Shown one piece after another: positions 35,401 to 46,601 of a DNA stretch of 64,000 nt. The stretch spans positions 310,001-374,000 of the forward strand of contig CANTFK010000228.1 of assembly GCA_947646735.1 (NCBI GenBank). Reading direction: 5' to 3'. Numbering within the stretch: the first letter of the stretch is position 1; each line of letters opens with the position of its first letter. This stretch comes from Peronospora farinosa (lineage: Eukaryota; Oomycota; Peronosporomycetes; Peronosporales; Peronosporaceae). Below the pieces are notes generated by a model that was not told the origin of the DNA, did not search any database, and saw only the letters and a program-made list of their open reading frames with translations. The position numbers were made by a program, and so were the translations under genes.

Positions 35401-36200
35401 AGGTGCTACTTATCGATGTGTGCAGATGTCTCTTCTCAAAAACCCAACCTTGCGTGGTGGCACCGACCTGACAGCGGACGAGCGCACGTTTTTGCAATAT
35501 GAGGTACTCTTGGCTGCACAAGCTAATCATAATGTGCGCTTCGACAATATGGCTACTAACGTTGGACATGTGCTCTTTACAGTTGAACAATATGCCTGTC
35601 GAGCTGTCGCGGGTGTTTATCTACCCACGAATGTTTGCTCTGCACAACATGCCACCTGAGGCGGGCCTGCCTGCTGCAGTAGAGGGCATCGATGGTGCCG
35701 GCGCTACATCCATTGTACTTCCACCGGTGATTAATCTTTCGATCGAGCGACTGCAGTGCGACGGAGTGTTCTTGCTCGATGACACTTTGAGCCTCTACCT
35801 TTGGGTTGGTCGCTCGGTTTCACTTGAACTTCTGGGGAGTCTTTTTGGTGTTTCTTCCATGGAAGGCGTGGATTGCAGCCAGGTAAGGTGCATTCATTGA
35901 AAAATGATGAGCCGATGATCGATTACTTATTCTGGTTTTTGATATGTTACTTAGTTAAAACTCCTCGCTCCACACGACGACATAAGCAACCGTGTTGACG
36001 CCATCTTGTCGGCTATCCGCTCGGAGCGATTGCCTCACCAAAATGTGGTAATCATGCGGGAGGGCGATCCTGTTGAGGGCCGATACTTTTGGAAGCTAGT
36101 AGAAGACCGGGCCAGCTTCCCCGGTGGCTCGTACTCGTACTCGGAGTACCTGGGTCAAATCAGCCGCATGAGTCTTTCTGGCGGTACCGGCGGAAGATAG
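32464..36200 (+). CDS. SEC24: SEC24-type COPII coat cargo adaptor (10 exons)
   Basis: Exons 32464-33190, 33270-33910, 33989-34192, 34258-34391, 34501-34595, 34667-35038, 35118-35350, 35426-35503, 35583-35882 and 35955-36200 join to 1,009 residues with no stop. The first ~260 residues are Pro/Gly/Gln-rich and disordered, as in SEC24 proteins. A zinc finger follows (C326-X2-C329, 18 residues, C348-X2-C351, within RCRHCRTYMNPFVQW). Next come the trunk (HFYNLK, then STLKAPQMMVVADLDELF), a beta-sandwich/helical region, and a gelsolin-like C-terminus (FLLDDTLSLYLWVGRSV). SEC24 pairs with SEC23 on ER exit sites and selects cargo for COPII vesicles. Introns are 57-109 bp and all GT-AG. ATG 32464 is the first Met of the disordered arm. 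It lies between PH-like paralogues 2 and 3. Confidence 0.93.
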
Positions 36201-36670
36201 ATTCCAAACACATAAAACACAACTCGTCGCGAAGCAGAGGGGTAACGTGGTAATGAGGACGAATGCGAATGATTGAGTACTACAGGAGTTAAACATGAAT
36301 CTGACCGGACCATGAAATTAACGTTGCAGCAGACTGTTTAACATTTGAGACAAGGAAACACTGACGAGATCATGCAGCGGCATCAGCTTCTTGAAAGTGG
36401 TATAAGGCTTGCCTATGAGCAATTTCCATTCTAGCAATGTCTTGACCGCACGTGAAATTAAACAAAGTGAGCATTACTTGCACTGAACTGCACTTCAGAG
36501 CAAAAAAGCTTCGGTACATGTGGCAACTGTCTTGCCATTCCACCAATGTAGCATAACTGCCTTTTAGTATTACAGATGTTGATGACCAATGCGTCGACAT
36601 GCAGAGGATCTGATCATTGGTAAACTTTCACACGCAGCGAAACTTGCGATTCGACATTGTATTCAAGAGA
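36201..36670. other. intergenic region after SEC24
   Basis: About 470 bp of non-coding sequence with no recognised element; contains the SEC24 3' end and the upstream region of PH-like paralogue 3. Confidence 0.35.
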
Positions 36671-37441
36671 ATGACTACCAAGTACTCAATCTACTCGCAT
36701 CAATTTTTCAACGTGGGGACCCGGGAAAGTTTGGGTCTGCGAAGGTCACGTGCGACTTTCGCGAATTCACCGTCAATACGTCGCGACTCCGAACACTTGC
36801 AAGTTCGAGCTGAGACTTTCTGCTGTGCCCCATCGACATCAACATTGCGCCAGTCACGCGACTCACTTCGGTCATTGAGTAGTACGGACTCCACTGTGTC
36901 GTCGCCACTGCCACAAGATATTCATATCCAGGGCTGGATGTACTGGGCTCGTCGAGACAACTTGTCCGAAGCAGAGCGATACACAAAAGTATACGCAGTG
37001 CTACGCAACGAGTTTTTGCTGCTTTATCGTAACGATAAACGTCAGTCCAAGGAGATGCGACCGCAGCCATTGGTGCAAATTGCAGTTGCGAGCTCGTGGC
37101 GCAGCGTAGAGGGCGTCCTGCATGTCGACGACCCGTACGGAGAAGAAATGGAGCTGCATTTGTATGAGCGACAAGACTTTGACATTTGTCGACGGTGGGT
37201 TGACGCTCTCGAAAAGGCTGCAGAATTGACGCACTCGCACTTTTCCAACTTTGGCGTCAAGGTGAACGACTTATCCCGTAACAGCGTGTATCGAGGCACC
37301 CTCCATGACTTCCGGTTGGATCGAGAAAGCTCGATACGGAAATCTGTCACGCAGATCAAACAATTAAAAAGCTGGAACACTTTTTGGAAGTTCATACCTG
37401 AGCACATATCAAAATATTCCCGATCGCAGTCGACGATCTGA
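36671..37441 (+). CDS. PH-like domain protein, WMYW family, paralogue 3
   Basis: Intronless, 256 residues from the ATG at 36671; the frame is open a little further upstream but without an ATG. A Ser/Arg-rich leader (SLRSLSSTDSTVSS) precedes the domain starting at GWMYW (88-92). The same core order follows: TKVYAVLRNEFLLLY, LVQIAVASS, VDDPYGEEMELHLYE, then a helix with RRWVDALEKAAEL. The N-S-V-Y-R-G-T-L motif and a basic tail end the protein. It is closest to paralogue 1 in the D-P-x-G-E-E-M-E-L block. It is separated from paralogues 1 and 2 by SEC24, so either SEC24 is inside an older array or this copy moved. Confidence 0.8.
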   Translation: MTTKYSIYSHQFFNVGTRESLGLRRSRATFANSPSIRRDSEHLQVRAETFCCAPSTSTLRQSRDSLRSLSSTDSTVSSPLPQDIHIQGWMYWARRDNLSEAERYTKVYAVLRNEFLLLYRNDKRQSKEMRPQPLVQIAVASSWRSVEGVLHVDDPYGEEMELHLYERQDFDICRRWVDALEKAAELTHSHFSNFGVKVNDLSRNSVYRGTLHDFRLDRESSIRKSVTQIKQLKSWNTFWKFIPEHISKYSRSQSTI

Positions 37442-37608
37442 GAGACCAACGCTTAGAGATTATCGGGCGATTATGTGGATTCAATGGCTAGTATATCATT
37501 TGCGTTACATGACAGCAACGCACTCTTCTTAAGTTTATATTTATTTCTCAGAACTGATTGCAAGCTCAGTTGTCGACAAGAGGAGTCATTGTCTTGAGAA
37601 GTCTTGAC

Positions 37609-37758
37609 ATGGCTGAATATATCGTTGTCTTGCTCATTGTAGTAGTCGCCACGACACTATCGACGTTACTTGTCAATATCATGGCAAAACTTGCCGTCGG
37701 CGAAGGGTTCTCGTATTCACAGCAAACGCATCGGCTAGTACATTTTATTCCGTTATAG
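37609..37758 (+). CDS. possible small single-pass membrane protein
   Basis: A 49-residue frame from ATG 37609 with a strongly hydrophobic stretch at residues 4-24 (YIVVLLIVVVATTLSTLLV) and a polar C-terminus. It could be a microprotein or the first exon of a larger gene. No family was recognised and no donor site was convincing, so support is weak. Confidence 0.25.
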   Translation: MAEYIVVLLIVVVATTLSTLLVNIMAKLAVGEGFSYSQQTHRLVHFIPL

Positions 37759-38480
37759 GCTTTGTCGTTAAAAGAGCGTCTTGTGTTGCTCTGCAGACGT
37801 GCAATTAGCACCTTTATATTCCAACTTCCTTCATTACCCGAACCATTTCATATAAGACCTGTTCCTGCAGTTTTTGGACGCCCCGATGGCTATCGCTGGA
37901 CCTGAGAATGACCAGAAAAGTCAACACTACTTAAGATAATCAAGGTTTGTATTATGCTCGTTCCTTAGCCTTAACCTTTTCTTAAATTTTATTAAAAGTA
38001 ATAGGCTTATAGCCTATAAGTCTTCCTCTGACTTAACTAGCCACGTAGCTCTGCTTAGGGTACCCGACAATGCCCCCAGGCTGTAGCCAAGGGGCTATAG
38101 CCTAGGGTTCTGCTAGATTGGCATAGCTTCCCCAGCTATACCAGCCTGTCTTTTTATGCTTGGGAGACCCCTATTAATTTAACCCTTAACCCCTTGACAT
38201 GTCAATTTCACCCCACTTTTATTAACAAATCGAGCATACATTCCCAGATCGTGACGCCACTCGTGATGCCGTTGTCTCCACCAAATGCCCGTACAATGGC
38301 AAAACATGTCTAGCTATATAAGTCCGGTCGGCCAAAAGGGGATTATTCCTCTAGGAATAGTATGGAACTTGTATTTACGCGCGTCCGTGAAAGCTATTAT
38401 AACTAATCGATACGATGCACAGTGTAGATTCTGCGCAGAGATTTCGAAGGCGGCTCGTCACCACAGCTAGAGGGAGCCGA
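37759..38480. other. start of repeat-rich region
   Basis: No gene. From about 37960 the sequence changes character, with palindromic short runs such as GGCTTATAGCCTATAAG and GTAGCCAAGGGGCTATAGCCTA. This is probably the beginning of retroelement or LTR material of family A, but no precise edge was found. Confidence 0.3.
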
Positions 38481-38989
38481 TGTAATAAGTTACATCGAGC
38501 CTGAGGGAATAAGTTCACAGGAAGTAACCGAGACGTTAAACGTCTTGGTTAATGACGGATCAAACGTAGGCACTTGTACGCTTGATATAATCACGTCTTC
38601 GAAGTTAACTTCGGAGATAAATCAGTTGCCTACGCTCGAATTAAAAAGGCTTTTACGCGATCTGCGTGTGGTGAAGTCGATCAAAGGATTTTTGATTAAC
38701 GGTGAAAAATGCTTGGAGTGTGGACCACATACATGGAATGGATCGATAATATATAATTACACTTGGTCATACTATGGGCGCGATCAGGTTTATTTGATCG
38801 ATCAATTGATCGTCAGAATAACTTACTTATACTATGGGTCGATCTGATTTTATCAGGCCGATCAAGTGATCGTCGAGGATTTTTACAGCTCAAGTGAAGA
38901 TTACGACTACATGTCAACCTTTTATGCTTGATCGTGATTGATCGGGATCACGATTGAGGCAATCGGCATGGATAATTTTTTGTCAATTC

Positions 38990-39260
38990 AACATGAATAC
39001 ATTGCGATTAGATCAACAAATGCGATCATGACCAAGAAATTCGATCATGATCAAGAAATTCGATCACGATCGGCAAGCACGATCACAATTGACAATTTTG
39101 ATCACGATTGACAAGTCCGATCACGATCGACAAGTCCGATCACGATCGATAAGTCCGTCCGATCGAAAATTCCGATCAAGATCGATAAGTCCGATCACGA
39201 TCGACAAGTCCGATCACGATCGACAAAGGCGATCACGATCAAGAAATGCGATCATGATCG
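38990..39260. repeat. GATC-rich tandem repeat
   Basis: Irregular tandem repetition of a ~19-bp unit of the type GATCACGATCGACAAGTCC, about ten imperfect copies, within a broader region saturated with GATC. It precedes a segment shared with 44750-44870, so it probably belongs to the LTR of family A. Confidence 0.7.
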
Positions 39261-39299
39261 ACATCGTAACCAAGAGTGAGATCGCCGCTATTTTAGAGT

Positions 39300-41125
39300 G
39301 GGACACATATCGAAATCTATTTTGTTCGGAAAGGACGACGCGGCACAGAAGACCCTGGTATATAGAGAAGCAGTATCGTAGGTTTTAGTATTTGATTGGT
39401 TAACTTTAAACAGAGTTTCTTTTACTTCTAACTACACACGCAGACTTCTCTTTCGGGTGGGATATTTTGGCCCCCGACGATCAAGAGCTTCTGCCACCAG
39501 TATCTACAAATAATATCCCTGGATTTTTTGGCCAGGGATTACAAGATCTCTCACATATAAACTTCGCCTGCAATTGGACGCAGTATCGCGTAAAGGACAA
39601 GGCACAAGATCGCGAGACGGCTTAAGTGGTCAGAAGGTCAAGTGTATCAAGTAGACCAAGTATCTACGAATTGGACAAGGCGATCTCAAGAGAGATCAGG
39701 GCGGCTCATAGAGTGCCCCAATGTACCCCTCGATCGCGTGGAGATTTCCGCGCGATCGACCCCCCAACCAATCCCAACCACGGTCAAGTTCAGCATCAGC
39801 TCAAGTCCACCGAGAAGAGTGCTACCCGCCCTACCGACGGGTACACAAGATGAGGAAGGAATTGCTATACACGGAAACGGAGTACCCCCTCCGATAGTCG
39901 GCTTTCCGGTCGCCAGTGGAGAGTCTTAATCACATCAGAAATTTTGTGAACACCGATTCACCACAAAGGTACTCGACACGAGATGGTTCTAGTTTCAGGC
40001 ACAAATTAGTGTGTGACCACTTCCTCGAGAACTGGTCGAGACGATCAACAAGTCTCCAAGACGATCATCTAGCTACGGGACATGTGAGGGAGTCAACTTC
40101 ACCTCACAGCTCTCCGACCTTTTGTGTGCGCAAGACCACAGGAGGGTGGCGGATAGTGCACGCGTTTAATAAGTTGAATGCTGAAACGATACTGGCGCAA
40201 AAGTCAATACCGAGAAAGGACGTTATCATAGATGTTATGTCTACGAGTACCATCTTGTCGTCCATGGATCCAATAAACGATTTCTACCAGATACTTATGC
40301 GTGAACAAGACATCCCGTACACAGCAGTGAGCACTCCCAGTGGTATGCTCTGGGAATGGTTGGTGATGCCGCAAGGGCTTAGTAATGCAATAGCCACACT
40401 CAATAGATGTGTTTCACATCTATTGAGACCAGTGCGCGAATTCGCACTGAGTTACTTCGATGATGTGTTCGTCCATAGCCGGGCTATGGACGGGAAAACA
40501 GACGTGGAAGTCTATACACTCCACTTTTGTGAGGTTCTTACACTTATGCGCGAGCATAAGTTGTAAGCCAACCTCAAAAAGCGTATATTTACAGCTAGCG
40601 AAATACCGCTTCTTGGGTGCATCGTCGGAAAGAACGACGTACGCCCTGATCCAGAAAAGATCAAGGCGATCACCGACTGGCCAGTGCCAGTCCATGTCAA
40701 GGGACTAAGGAAGTTTCTTGGGATAGCGGCGTACTAGCACAAGTACTCGTGCAATTACGCCGAAATGACAGTACATCTTTCTTGTTTACTCAAGAAAAAT
40801 GTAAAGCATAACTGGAACGCTGATTGTCAGCGTTCCTTTGAACGTATCAAGCAAAGCTTGATGCAATCGCCAGTATTGGCGATTGCAGATCAAGACAGAC
40901 CATTTCATGTGGTCTGTGACGCCAGTGATTTTGCAATCGGCTGTGCACTGATGCAATATGATACAGACGGCGCAGAGCGTGTCGTCTGCTATCCATAGCG
41001 TCAATTGCAACCGGCTGAGCGCAACTACCCGGTGCATGAAAAGGAACGCTTTGCCATGAAATATGCACTGGCTAATTTTTGCGTCTATCTCTTGGGAGAT
41101 AGACCTATACAGACCATGCGTCAAT
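39300..41125 (+). mobile_element. gypsy-type retroelement family A, degenerate copy
   Basis: The segment 39390-39945 (leader) is homologous to 44840-45420, sharing for example TTGGTTAAC, TTTGGCCAGGGATT, AAGATCGCGAGACGG and CCCGCCCTACCGACGGGTACACAAG. It is followed directly by reverse transcriptase sequence with no gag between them, so the internal region is deleted. The copy ends by 41125, where an unrelated pol fragment (family B) begins. Stops and frame breaks make it inactive. Confidence 0.75.
40114..41118 (+). pseudogene. reverse transcriptase/RNase H remnant of family A
   Basis: The RT reads TTGGWRIVHAFNKLN, DFYQILM and the catalytic box SYFDDVFVHS with both aspartates kept. It meets a stop after REHKL (40564), then resumes with LGCIVGKNDVRPDPEKIKAI, the RT thumb/connection. 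Another stop follows at 40736. The RNase H begins with VVCDASDFAIGCALMQ (40911-40958), has a stop near 40996, and continues with PAERNYPVHEKERFAMKYAL. Three in-frame stops mean it cannot make a working polyprotein. Confidence 0.85.
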
Positions 41126-41129
41126 ACGT

Positions 41130-42205
41130 ACGGCTGAAATATTGCTGGACACTATCCAATTTTTATAAAACGGATGTGGAATGGTGTTGGCATACCGAAC
41201 ACGAGGACGCTTTTCAAGTGGTTAACGCAAGCCTTCTTCATGCTCCTATTCTGGCTTTGCCAGACACTGACCGACCATTTAGCGTCGTATCTGACGCGTC
41301 GGTTTGTGCCTCTTTTATGAACAGATGATGAGGTATGATCGACTTTAGGTCTTTTTAGCTGAAAGCTGCAAGGAATAAATATCCCCTTCATGACAAAAAG
41401 CTACTTGCAATGAAGTATGCTATAGTCAATTCAGAGTGCATCTGCTGGGCTCGAAGCCTTTAGTAATCTATATTGATGTGGTGAAGTGGATTCCAAACAA
41501 CGTAGGAGAACCACAAACACACACAGCACCGGACTGCTGACTTACGGAGGGGGTTTCCCGATACTGTGTCGCGCCAACCTTGGGTCTCACCTTGTGTAAC
41601 CGTCGGCTTGGTTGGTCTTGCTCCTCGTTAGACGCAGAAAACTTATAGACTTGGTCCTTGTATGGAGGGAATTGGGGACCCACGAGTGAATATACTTTAC
41701 TCGGGTCCGGGGTTTCTTCGGCTCAATCGACTGTGTCGAGAGCAATGAACCTGGTACTATGTACCCTTTCGGTGTCCAACTGTTTCTTTTTCCTTGGACC
41801 CCGTTCTCTTGTTCCCCGTAGGGAAACTGCTTCCCGTAGCGGGTGTTGGGTGTTTTACACTTACTTGACACCTTAGTCCAACTACCCTGAGGTTAAACTT
41901 GCGTAGCTTTAGCCGCCTAACACCTGCTGACATCGAGGGGTCAAAGGGTATCCCACCCGGAAGAGGTGGAGCGACGTAGAAGCTTGGAGGGGGCGCTTAG
42001 AGCTGCCACGTGTAATGCAAATTCGAGTGTGTTTATATATCTTATACTTTGTATGCTTTTGCTTGCCTAACCCTAACCCTTCGCTCTGGGTAGTGTCACG
42101 TATCAACTCTTGGAGGAAGAAGTAGCTCTTTTGTACCTGAACTCTCTATAATCGTCGGGGTTCCGTGTACCATTTCTGCACTATCGGGTACTGGAACTAT
42201 GAAGC
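41130..42205 (+). mobile_element. retroelement family B remnant: pol fragment plus diverged LTR
   Basis: 41150-41470 encodes the end of RT and start of RNase H of another gypsy element (HEDAFQVVNASLLHAPILAL, PFSVVSDAS, then a broken KYPLHDKKLLAMKYA). From about 41475 the sequence (TGTGGTGAAGTGGATTCC, later ACCGGACTGCTGACTTACGGAGGGGG) is a diverged relative of the family B LTR at 57775-59032. Its right edge was not resolved and is taken to lie before the minisatellite-like CCCTTGGACCCTGAGGCCCT that precedes element C. Confidence 0.65.
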
Positions 42206-42225
42206 CCTTGGACCCTGAGGCCCTA

Positions 42226-42545
42226 TGTAATGGGGCAACCTATGACATAAGTAGTTATAGGAATAATACATTATTACATAAGTAGGCATAGGGCAGTATC
42301 CGATGAGCGGATACTACGCGTCATTTTATTATTGGTTTATTATTGGGGTGCCAGACCCAATAATAAGCCAATAATAGATTGACTTCCATATTGCGTGGTT
42401 CCCATGAGCTAGGGCACATGTTAGCACTTACTGCGAATTAAGACTAGACAAAAAATAAAAACAGAGTTATATTTACGAGTTCATTTAGAGCACTTTCTCA
42501 AGGCCCTTTTAGTGTAAGACGGTAACGGGTCCTTAGTTCGTTACA
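42226..42545 (+). repeat. 5' LTR of element C copy 1
   Basis: 320 bp beginning TGTAATGGGGCAACC and ending CCTTAGTTCGTTACA. It differs from the 3' LTR at 51391-51710 at more than ten positions by eye (several percent), so the insertion is not recent. A 42-bp palindromic core (TTATTATTGGTTTATTATTGG facing CCAATAATAAGCCAATAATA) is present in every copy of this LTR. Confidence 0.9.
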
Positions 42546-42571
42546 CCTGGTAGCACTTCGAAGTCCTTCCA

Positions 42572-43492
42572 ATGAACAAATTCGAAATGAAAATGGACGA
42601 GGCTTCGGTGGCTCCAGAGGTCTCGCTGAAGCATTCTGATTTTCCACATCTCACCTCGGTGAAGTGGCAGGCACTACATCGCCTCGCGGCGGTGTCTGGT
42701 AAAAGTTTTGTGACGTTGCTGATGAGCACAGCGACGTACGATGATCAACGTGCCTCCATCCAAGACTTTATGGTTCGCGAACTCGCCGAAGCGAATCGTC
42801 AAGTATTGGCTCCCTCGCGCACTTTGCACCATGACGCTATCAAGATGGAGACGTCAAAGTACTGCGGTGATGGTCCGGATCGTATCCCTCTTAATCGCTG
42901 GTTTCGCGAGGTGAATATTGCAATAGCATCAAGATTGATTGATGCTCCTACGACCAAGATCAATCTCCTGTTGTTTCGTCTTGCCGGCAAAGCCAAGGAA
43001 TGGGCTCTTGGAAAGCTCGTCGTCCATGAGTCGGCGTTCTCCACGCTGGATATCATCCAGCGTGGAGCAAGCTGTCGATGCGTGAATACGTGCAGAAGAC
43101 ACGACATCTTGCGTTGCGAATTACCACGCAGCCAATTTACATGGCCTTACAAGTCCTTGTCTTTATTTTTGTTATTATGCAATAGGTCGTGAAGCGTTAC
43201 TGCCTCACACGTGCTGAACCAAAGTCCCTCGAGGAGCATTTGCCCTCGCGCTTCGTGAGGATTACATTGTCGCGTCGTCGTGCCTGCACGCAGCGTCACA
43301 ACATCCCCGGACGCCTGGCCCAGAGCCAATGGAACTCGATGCAATCGAGTCCTCTTGTGGTCGCGGCAAATCATTAGGCCGCGACATTCACAATCCTAAC
43401 ACGATGAAGTGTTTTCGTTGTAGCAAGACAGGCCATCGTGCGGCTGTCTGTCAAGCACCTGCACCGGTGACTATGAACTCAGCTGTGTGGTA
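42572..43492 (+). pseudogene. gag of element C with CCHC zinc knuckle
   Basis: The frame opens 27 bp after the 5' LTR at ATG 42572 and runs 206 codons. It contains RIPLNRWFREVNIAIASRL and RLAGKAKEWALGKL, typical of retrotransposon Gag capsid helices. The frame then shifts. At 43410-43451 another frame carries C-F-R-C-S-K-T-G-H-R-A-A-V-C, a CX2CX4HX4C zinc knuckle. The stop after AVW near 43492 ends recognisable gag. Gag binds and packages element RNA. Confidence 0.8.
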
Positions 43493-43573
43493 AAGTCGAT
43501 TATTTTTTTTGGCTAAGTCCATATAATAATTTTCTCGATCAATCCGGAGCCGAGTTATTGGGACTTTTCTCTC

Positions 43574-43772
43574 TAACGGTTGGATCCCTTTCCCATAACG
43601 GCTGGATCCCTTTCCTATAACGGTTGGATTCCTTTCTCATAACGGTCGGATTCCTTTCCCATAACGGTCGGATTCCTTTCCCATAAAGGTCGGATCCCTT
43701 TCTCATAACGGTTGGATCTCTTTCTCATAACGTTTGGATCCCTTTCTCATAACGGTTGGATCCCTTTCCCCA
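43574..43772 (+). repeat. 22-bp minisatellite (about 9 copies)
   Basis: Nine near-perfect copies of TAACGGTTGGATCCCTTTCY(C)A. Located directly after the gag remnant, at the join with family A-like sequence. Confidence 0.9.
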
Positions 43773-43794
43773 TTGAGTCACTTACTAAAATGAC

Positions 43795-45425
43795 TTATTG
43801 GGTATGATGAAGTCGATCTCAATTCATGGACGATCGAATGGAAAAGCACCGTTGATCCAAGATTGTTTATTTGCTTGTTCAATAAAACGAATGAAGAAGG
43901 GATCAATGGTATCGAAGACGATGATGATATGGATTGAAATATACTTAAGGTGAAGATACATGGAATGGATCACAATTCCGAATTATGTTTGATTATCATG
44001 GAATCGACCACCGTTTGGATTATACTGGATTCCAGTATCGGCTAATCCGATTGGATGGGTTGAATTTGTACGGATTATAAGTGAATGTGAAATAGTGGAG
44101 AAACGAATGAGCATTATTTGGCAAAGTGTGATCACATATTTTCGGTAAAGTCCGAAATGGCCAATATTGATGAATCGCGATCTCGCAACAAAGTTTCGAG
44201 ATGATGGCAAATGGGATGGAATGGGATGGAAAACAGTGAATGGTGGAGTTTGCAGTTCTATGTGGGTTAAATATGGCCTAGAAAATACGCAATTGCGATC
44301 TCCGGTATCTTTCGATGGCGATCTTAACGCGATCGCTAAGAAGGAGGATTGGTACATCCACGTATGTGGAAGACGGTTTGGTGTGGATTACGTCGCTATG
44401 GAAGACTGGAATGAGGCGGACATGACATGTAATATAGATGGACGATCTCACATGACCCGAGAAACGGTGAAGAGGATAAGTCGTGATCCGGCGGACCGCG
44501 ATCCGATACTAATTATTAGTACCGCGATCCGATATTAATTATTAGTACCGCGATCCGATACTAATTATTTAGTACCGCGATCTGATACTAATTATTTAGT
44601 ACCGCGATCCGATACTAGTTATTAGTGCCGCGATCCGATATTAATTATTAGTACCGCGATCTGATACTAATTATTTAGTACCGCGATCCGATATTAATTA
44701 TTTAGTACCGCGATCTGGTACTAAAATGGTATTATATCCAAGCAAGGTAGCGATCCAGATCGCGGCGATATTGGAGTGGACCACATTACAAGATCTGATT
44801 TTTCCGAAAGGGCGATACGTGGCAACAGATCCTGAGCTACAGATAGTCAACATCATAGGTTTTGGTATTTGATTGGTTAACATTAACAGAGTTCAATTTG
44901 CTTCTAAGTACACGTGTCGACTTCTCTTCCGGGCTGGATTCTTTGGCCTCCCGACGTCTCAAGGAAGTCTACATACTACGCAAGTTATATCCCTGAAATG
45001 TTTGGCCAGGGATTGCAAGAATTCTCAACAAACAACCCCCCCCCTGCGATTGGACGCAGCACAACAAGAAAAGGACAAGGTACAAGATCGCGAGACGGCT
45101 CAAGTGGTCAGAAGATCAAGTATATCAAGTGGATCAAGTATCTACATTTTTGGACAAGGCGATCTCAAGAGAGATCAGGGCGACTCAAATTGAGCACCCC
45201 AAGAACAACTGCGATCGTGTGAGGAATTCCACTCGATCGCCCCCCACCTATCCCTAACACAATCAAGTTCAACATCGACTCAAGTCTACCGAGAAGAGAG
45301 CAACCCGCCCTACCGACGGGTACACAAGGTGAGGAAGGCTATAAACACGGAATCGGGGTACCCCCTCCATAAGTCGGTCGTCCGGGCGCCAGTGGAGAGT
45401 TGGGATCGCATCAGTTCAGGTGTAA
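43795..45425 (+). mobile_element. family A LTR/leader segment nested in element C
   Basis: The right part (44750-45425) is homologous to 39290-39945 of the degenerate family A copy, both preceded by tandem-repeat-rich sequence. It lies between gag and protease of element C. Either it is a nested insertion whose own internal region is missing, or element C is a recombinant of two families. No coding sequence was supported inside. Confidence 0.6.
44494..44723 (+). repeat. 26-27 bp minisatellite (about 9 copies)
   Basis: Tandem units of the form TACCGCGATCCGATACTAATTATT(T)AG. Units differ mainly by C/T at two sites and by one optional T. Part of the nested family A-like LTR region. Confidence 0.9.
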
Positions 45426-45605
45426 ATGGCCGTTCAAAGGCTGTGTCAGCTTGCGAATCCCACTCCACCACAGCTGTCTCACGAGGAAACGCTGTCTCGC
45501 CGGTAATCTTATCAAATACGAGCGGTTCCAGTAGGCGCGGAGCGTCTTACTGGCAGAAAAGGAGCCTCGAGTAATCAGCTGCAAGCTCGGGCTCCTAGCC
45601 CCAAA

Positions 45606-45962
45606 GTGATTCATACTCACTTCAATGCCACCACCATGCGCGATGATTCGAGACTGATTGTTATCAGTCTCATCGTTGATGGAGTGAAGCGACCACTCCG
45701 AGCGTTGTTGGATTCTGGCGCTTCCAACAACTTCTTTCGTGCATCTTGTTTGTCCCTTCTCCCGTCGACTGTCACGGTTCGAGAAGGTTCAGGTGACATC
45801 ATTGTCAATTTTGCCGATGGACAACCAAAACGTGTCCCGAGTAAAACAGTGATTTTACCGTACACTTTCGAAGGTTTCCAGAGCAACGACGAAGTTTTAG
45901 TGTACGAGATGAACTATGCATTTGATTGCATACTTGGGATACCGTGGCTGTCACGTTATTAG
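45606..45962 (+). pseudogene. retropepsin-like aspartic protease of element C
   Basis: 118 codons containing the active-site loop ALLDSGASNNF (D-S-G) and the distal hydrophobic-G-I-P motif DCILGIPWL that ends such domains. It would process the Gag-Pol polyprotein. It is cut off from RT by a stop at 45960 and by frame breaks. It is absent from the inverted copy. Confidence 0.85.
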
Positions 45963-46229
45963 CCGAAGATAGATTGGCTATCTCGGTTGTCAAACGACGA
46001 AGCGGTCATGACGTCAGTGAAGTATTTACTCATGTTTTAGTCGCGTTATCCGATTCGCCTCACGTCAGGGTCGTAAACGACTCTCCACGACGAGTAGTCA
46101 ACACAGAGAGAGCTATGGCCCTCTGTGCGCAGTATGTTCCGTTACACTGATGGAGCCACAGAACGAGGCGGTCAAACAGCGGTTCCCGTATACACAGACA
46201 TAAAAATATGAAAAATCGATATGTATTAA

Positions 46230-46530
46230 AATTTCCCGGTCGAACAGCGGTTCCCTCACACACAGACATCGGTCGAAAAGGGGTTCCCGATTCTCAACGA
46301 GGCGGTCGATCAGAGGCTCCCACATACAAGCAGATCGGAAGAGCAGAGGCTACCGATCAATTTCGAGGCGGTCGAGCAGGTGCTTCCGCGTACAAACACA
46401 TCGAACTAGCAGCGGCTCCCGATCACTATCGAGGCGGTCGAGAAGGGGCTCCCACATACAAGCAGATCGGAAGAGCAGAGGCTACCGATCAATATCGAGG
46501 CGGTCGAGCAGGGGCTCCCAAAATCAAGTG
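46230..46530 (+). repeat. 66-bp (22-codon) repeat between protease and RT
   Basis: About four and a half units of 66 bp, each coding for R-G-G-R-x-E/G-A-P-T-Y-K-Q-I-G-R-A-E-A-T-D-Q-F/Y variants. The frame is open (46208-46531). The same array occurs in the inverted copy at 57042-57362 with a few substitutions. Confidence 0.85.
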
Positions 46531-46601
46531 AGGCGGTCAAAGACGAGCTTACGCCTCTGATTGACGATAATGGGCGGACTATAGATCCGCATGAGACCGA
46601 C

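Noticed and set aside
43574..43772. Regular short repeats that could suggest a CRISPR array
   Set aside because: Units are contiguous without unique spacers; this is a minisatellite in a eukaryotic retroelement.
44494..44723. 26-27 bp repeats as possible CRISPR repeats
   Set aside because: No spacers between units and clearly inside LTR-type sequence.
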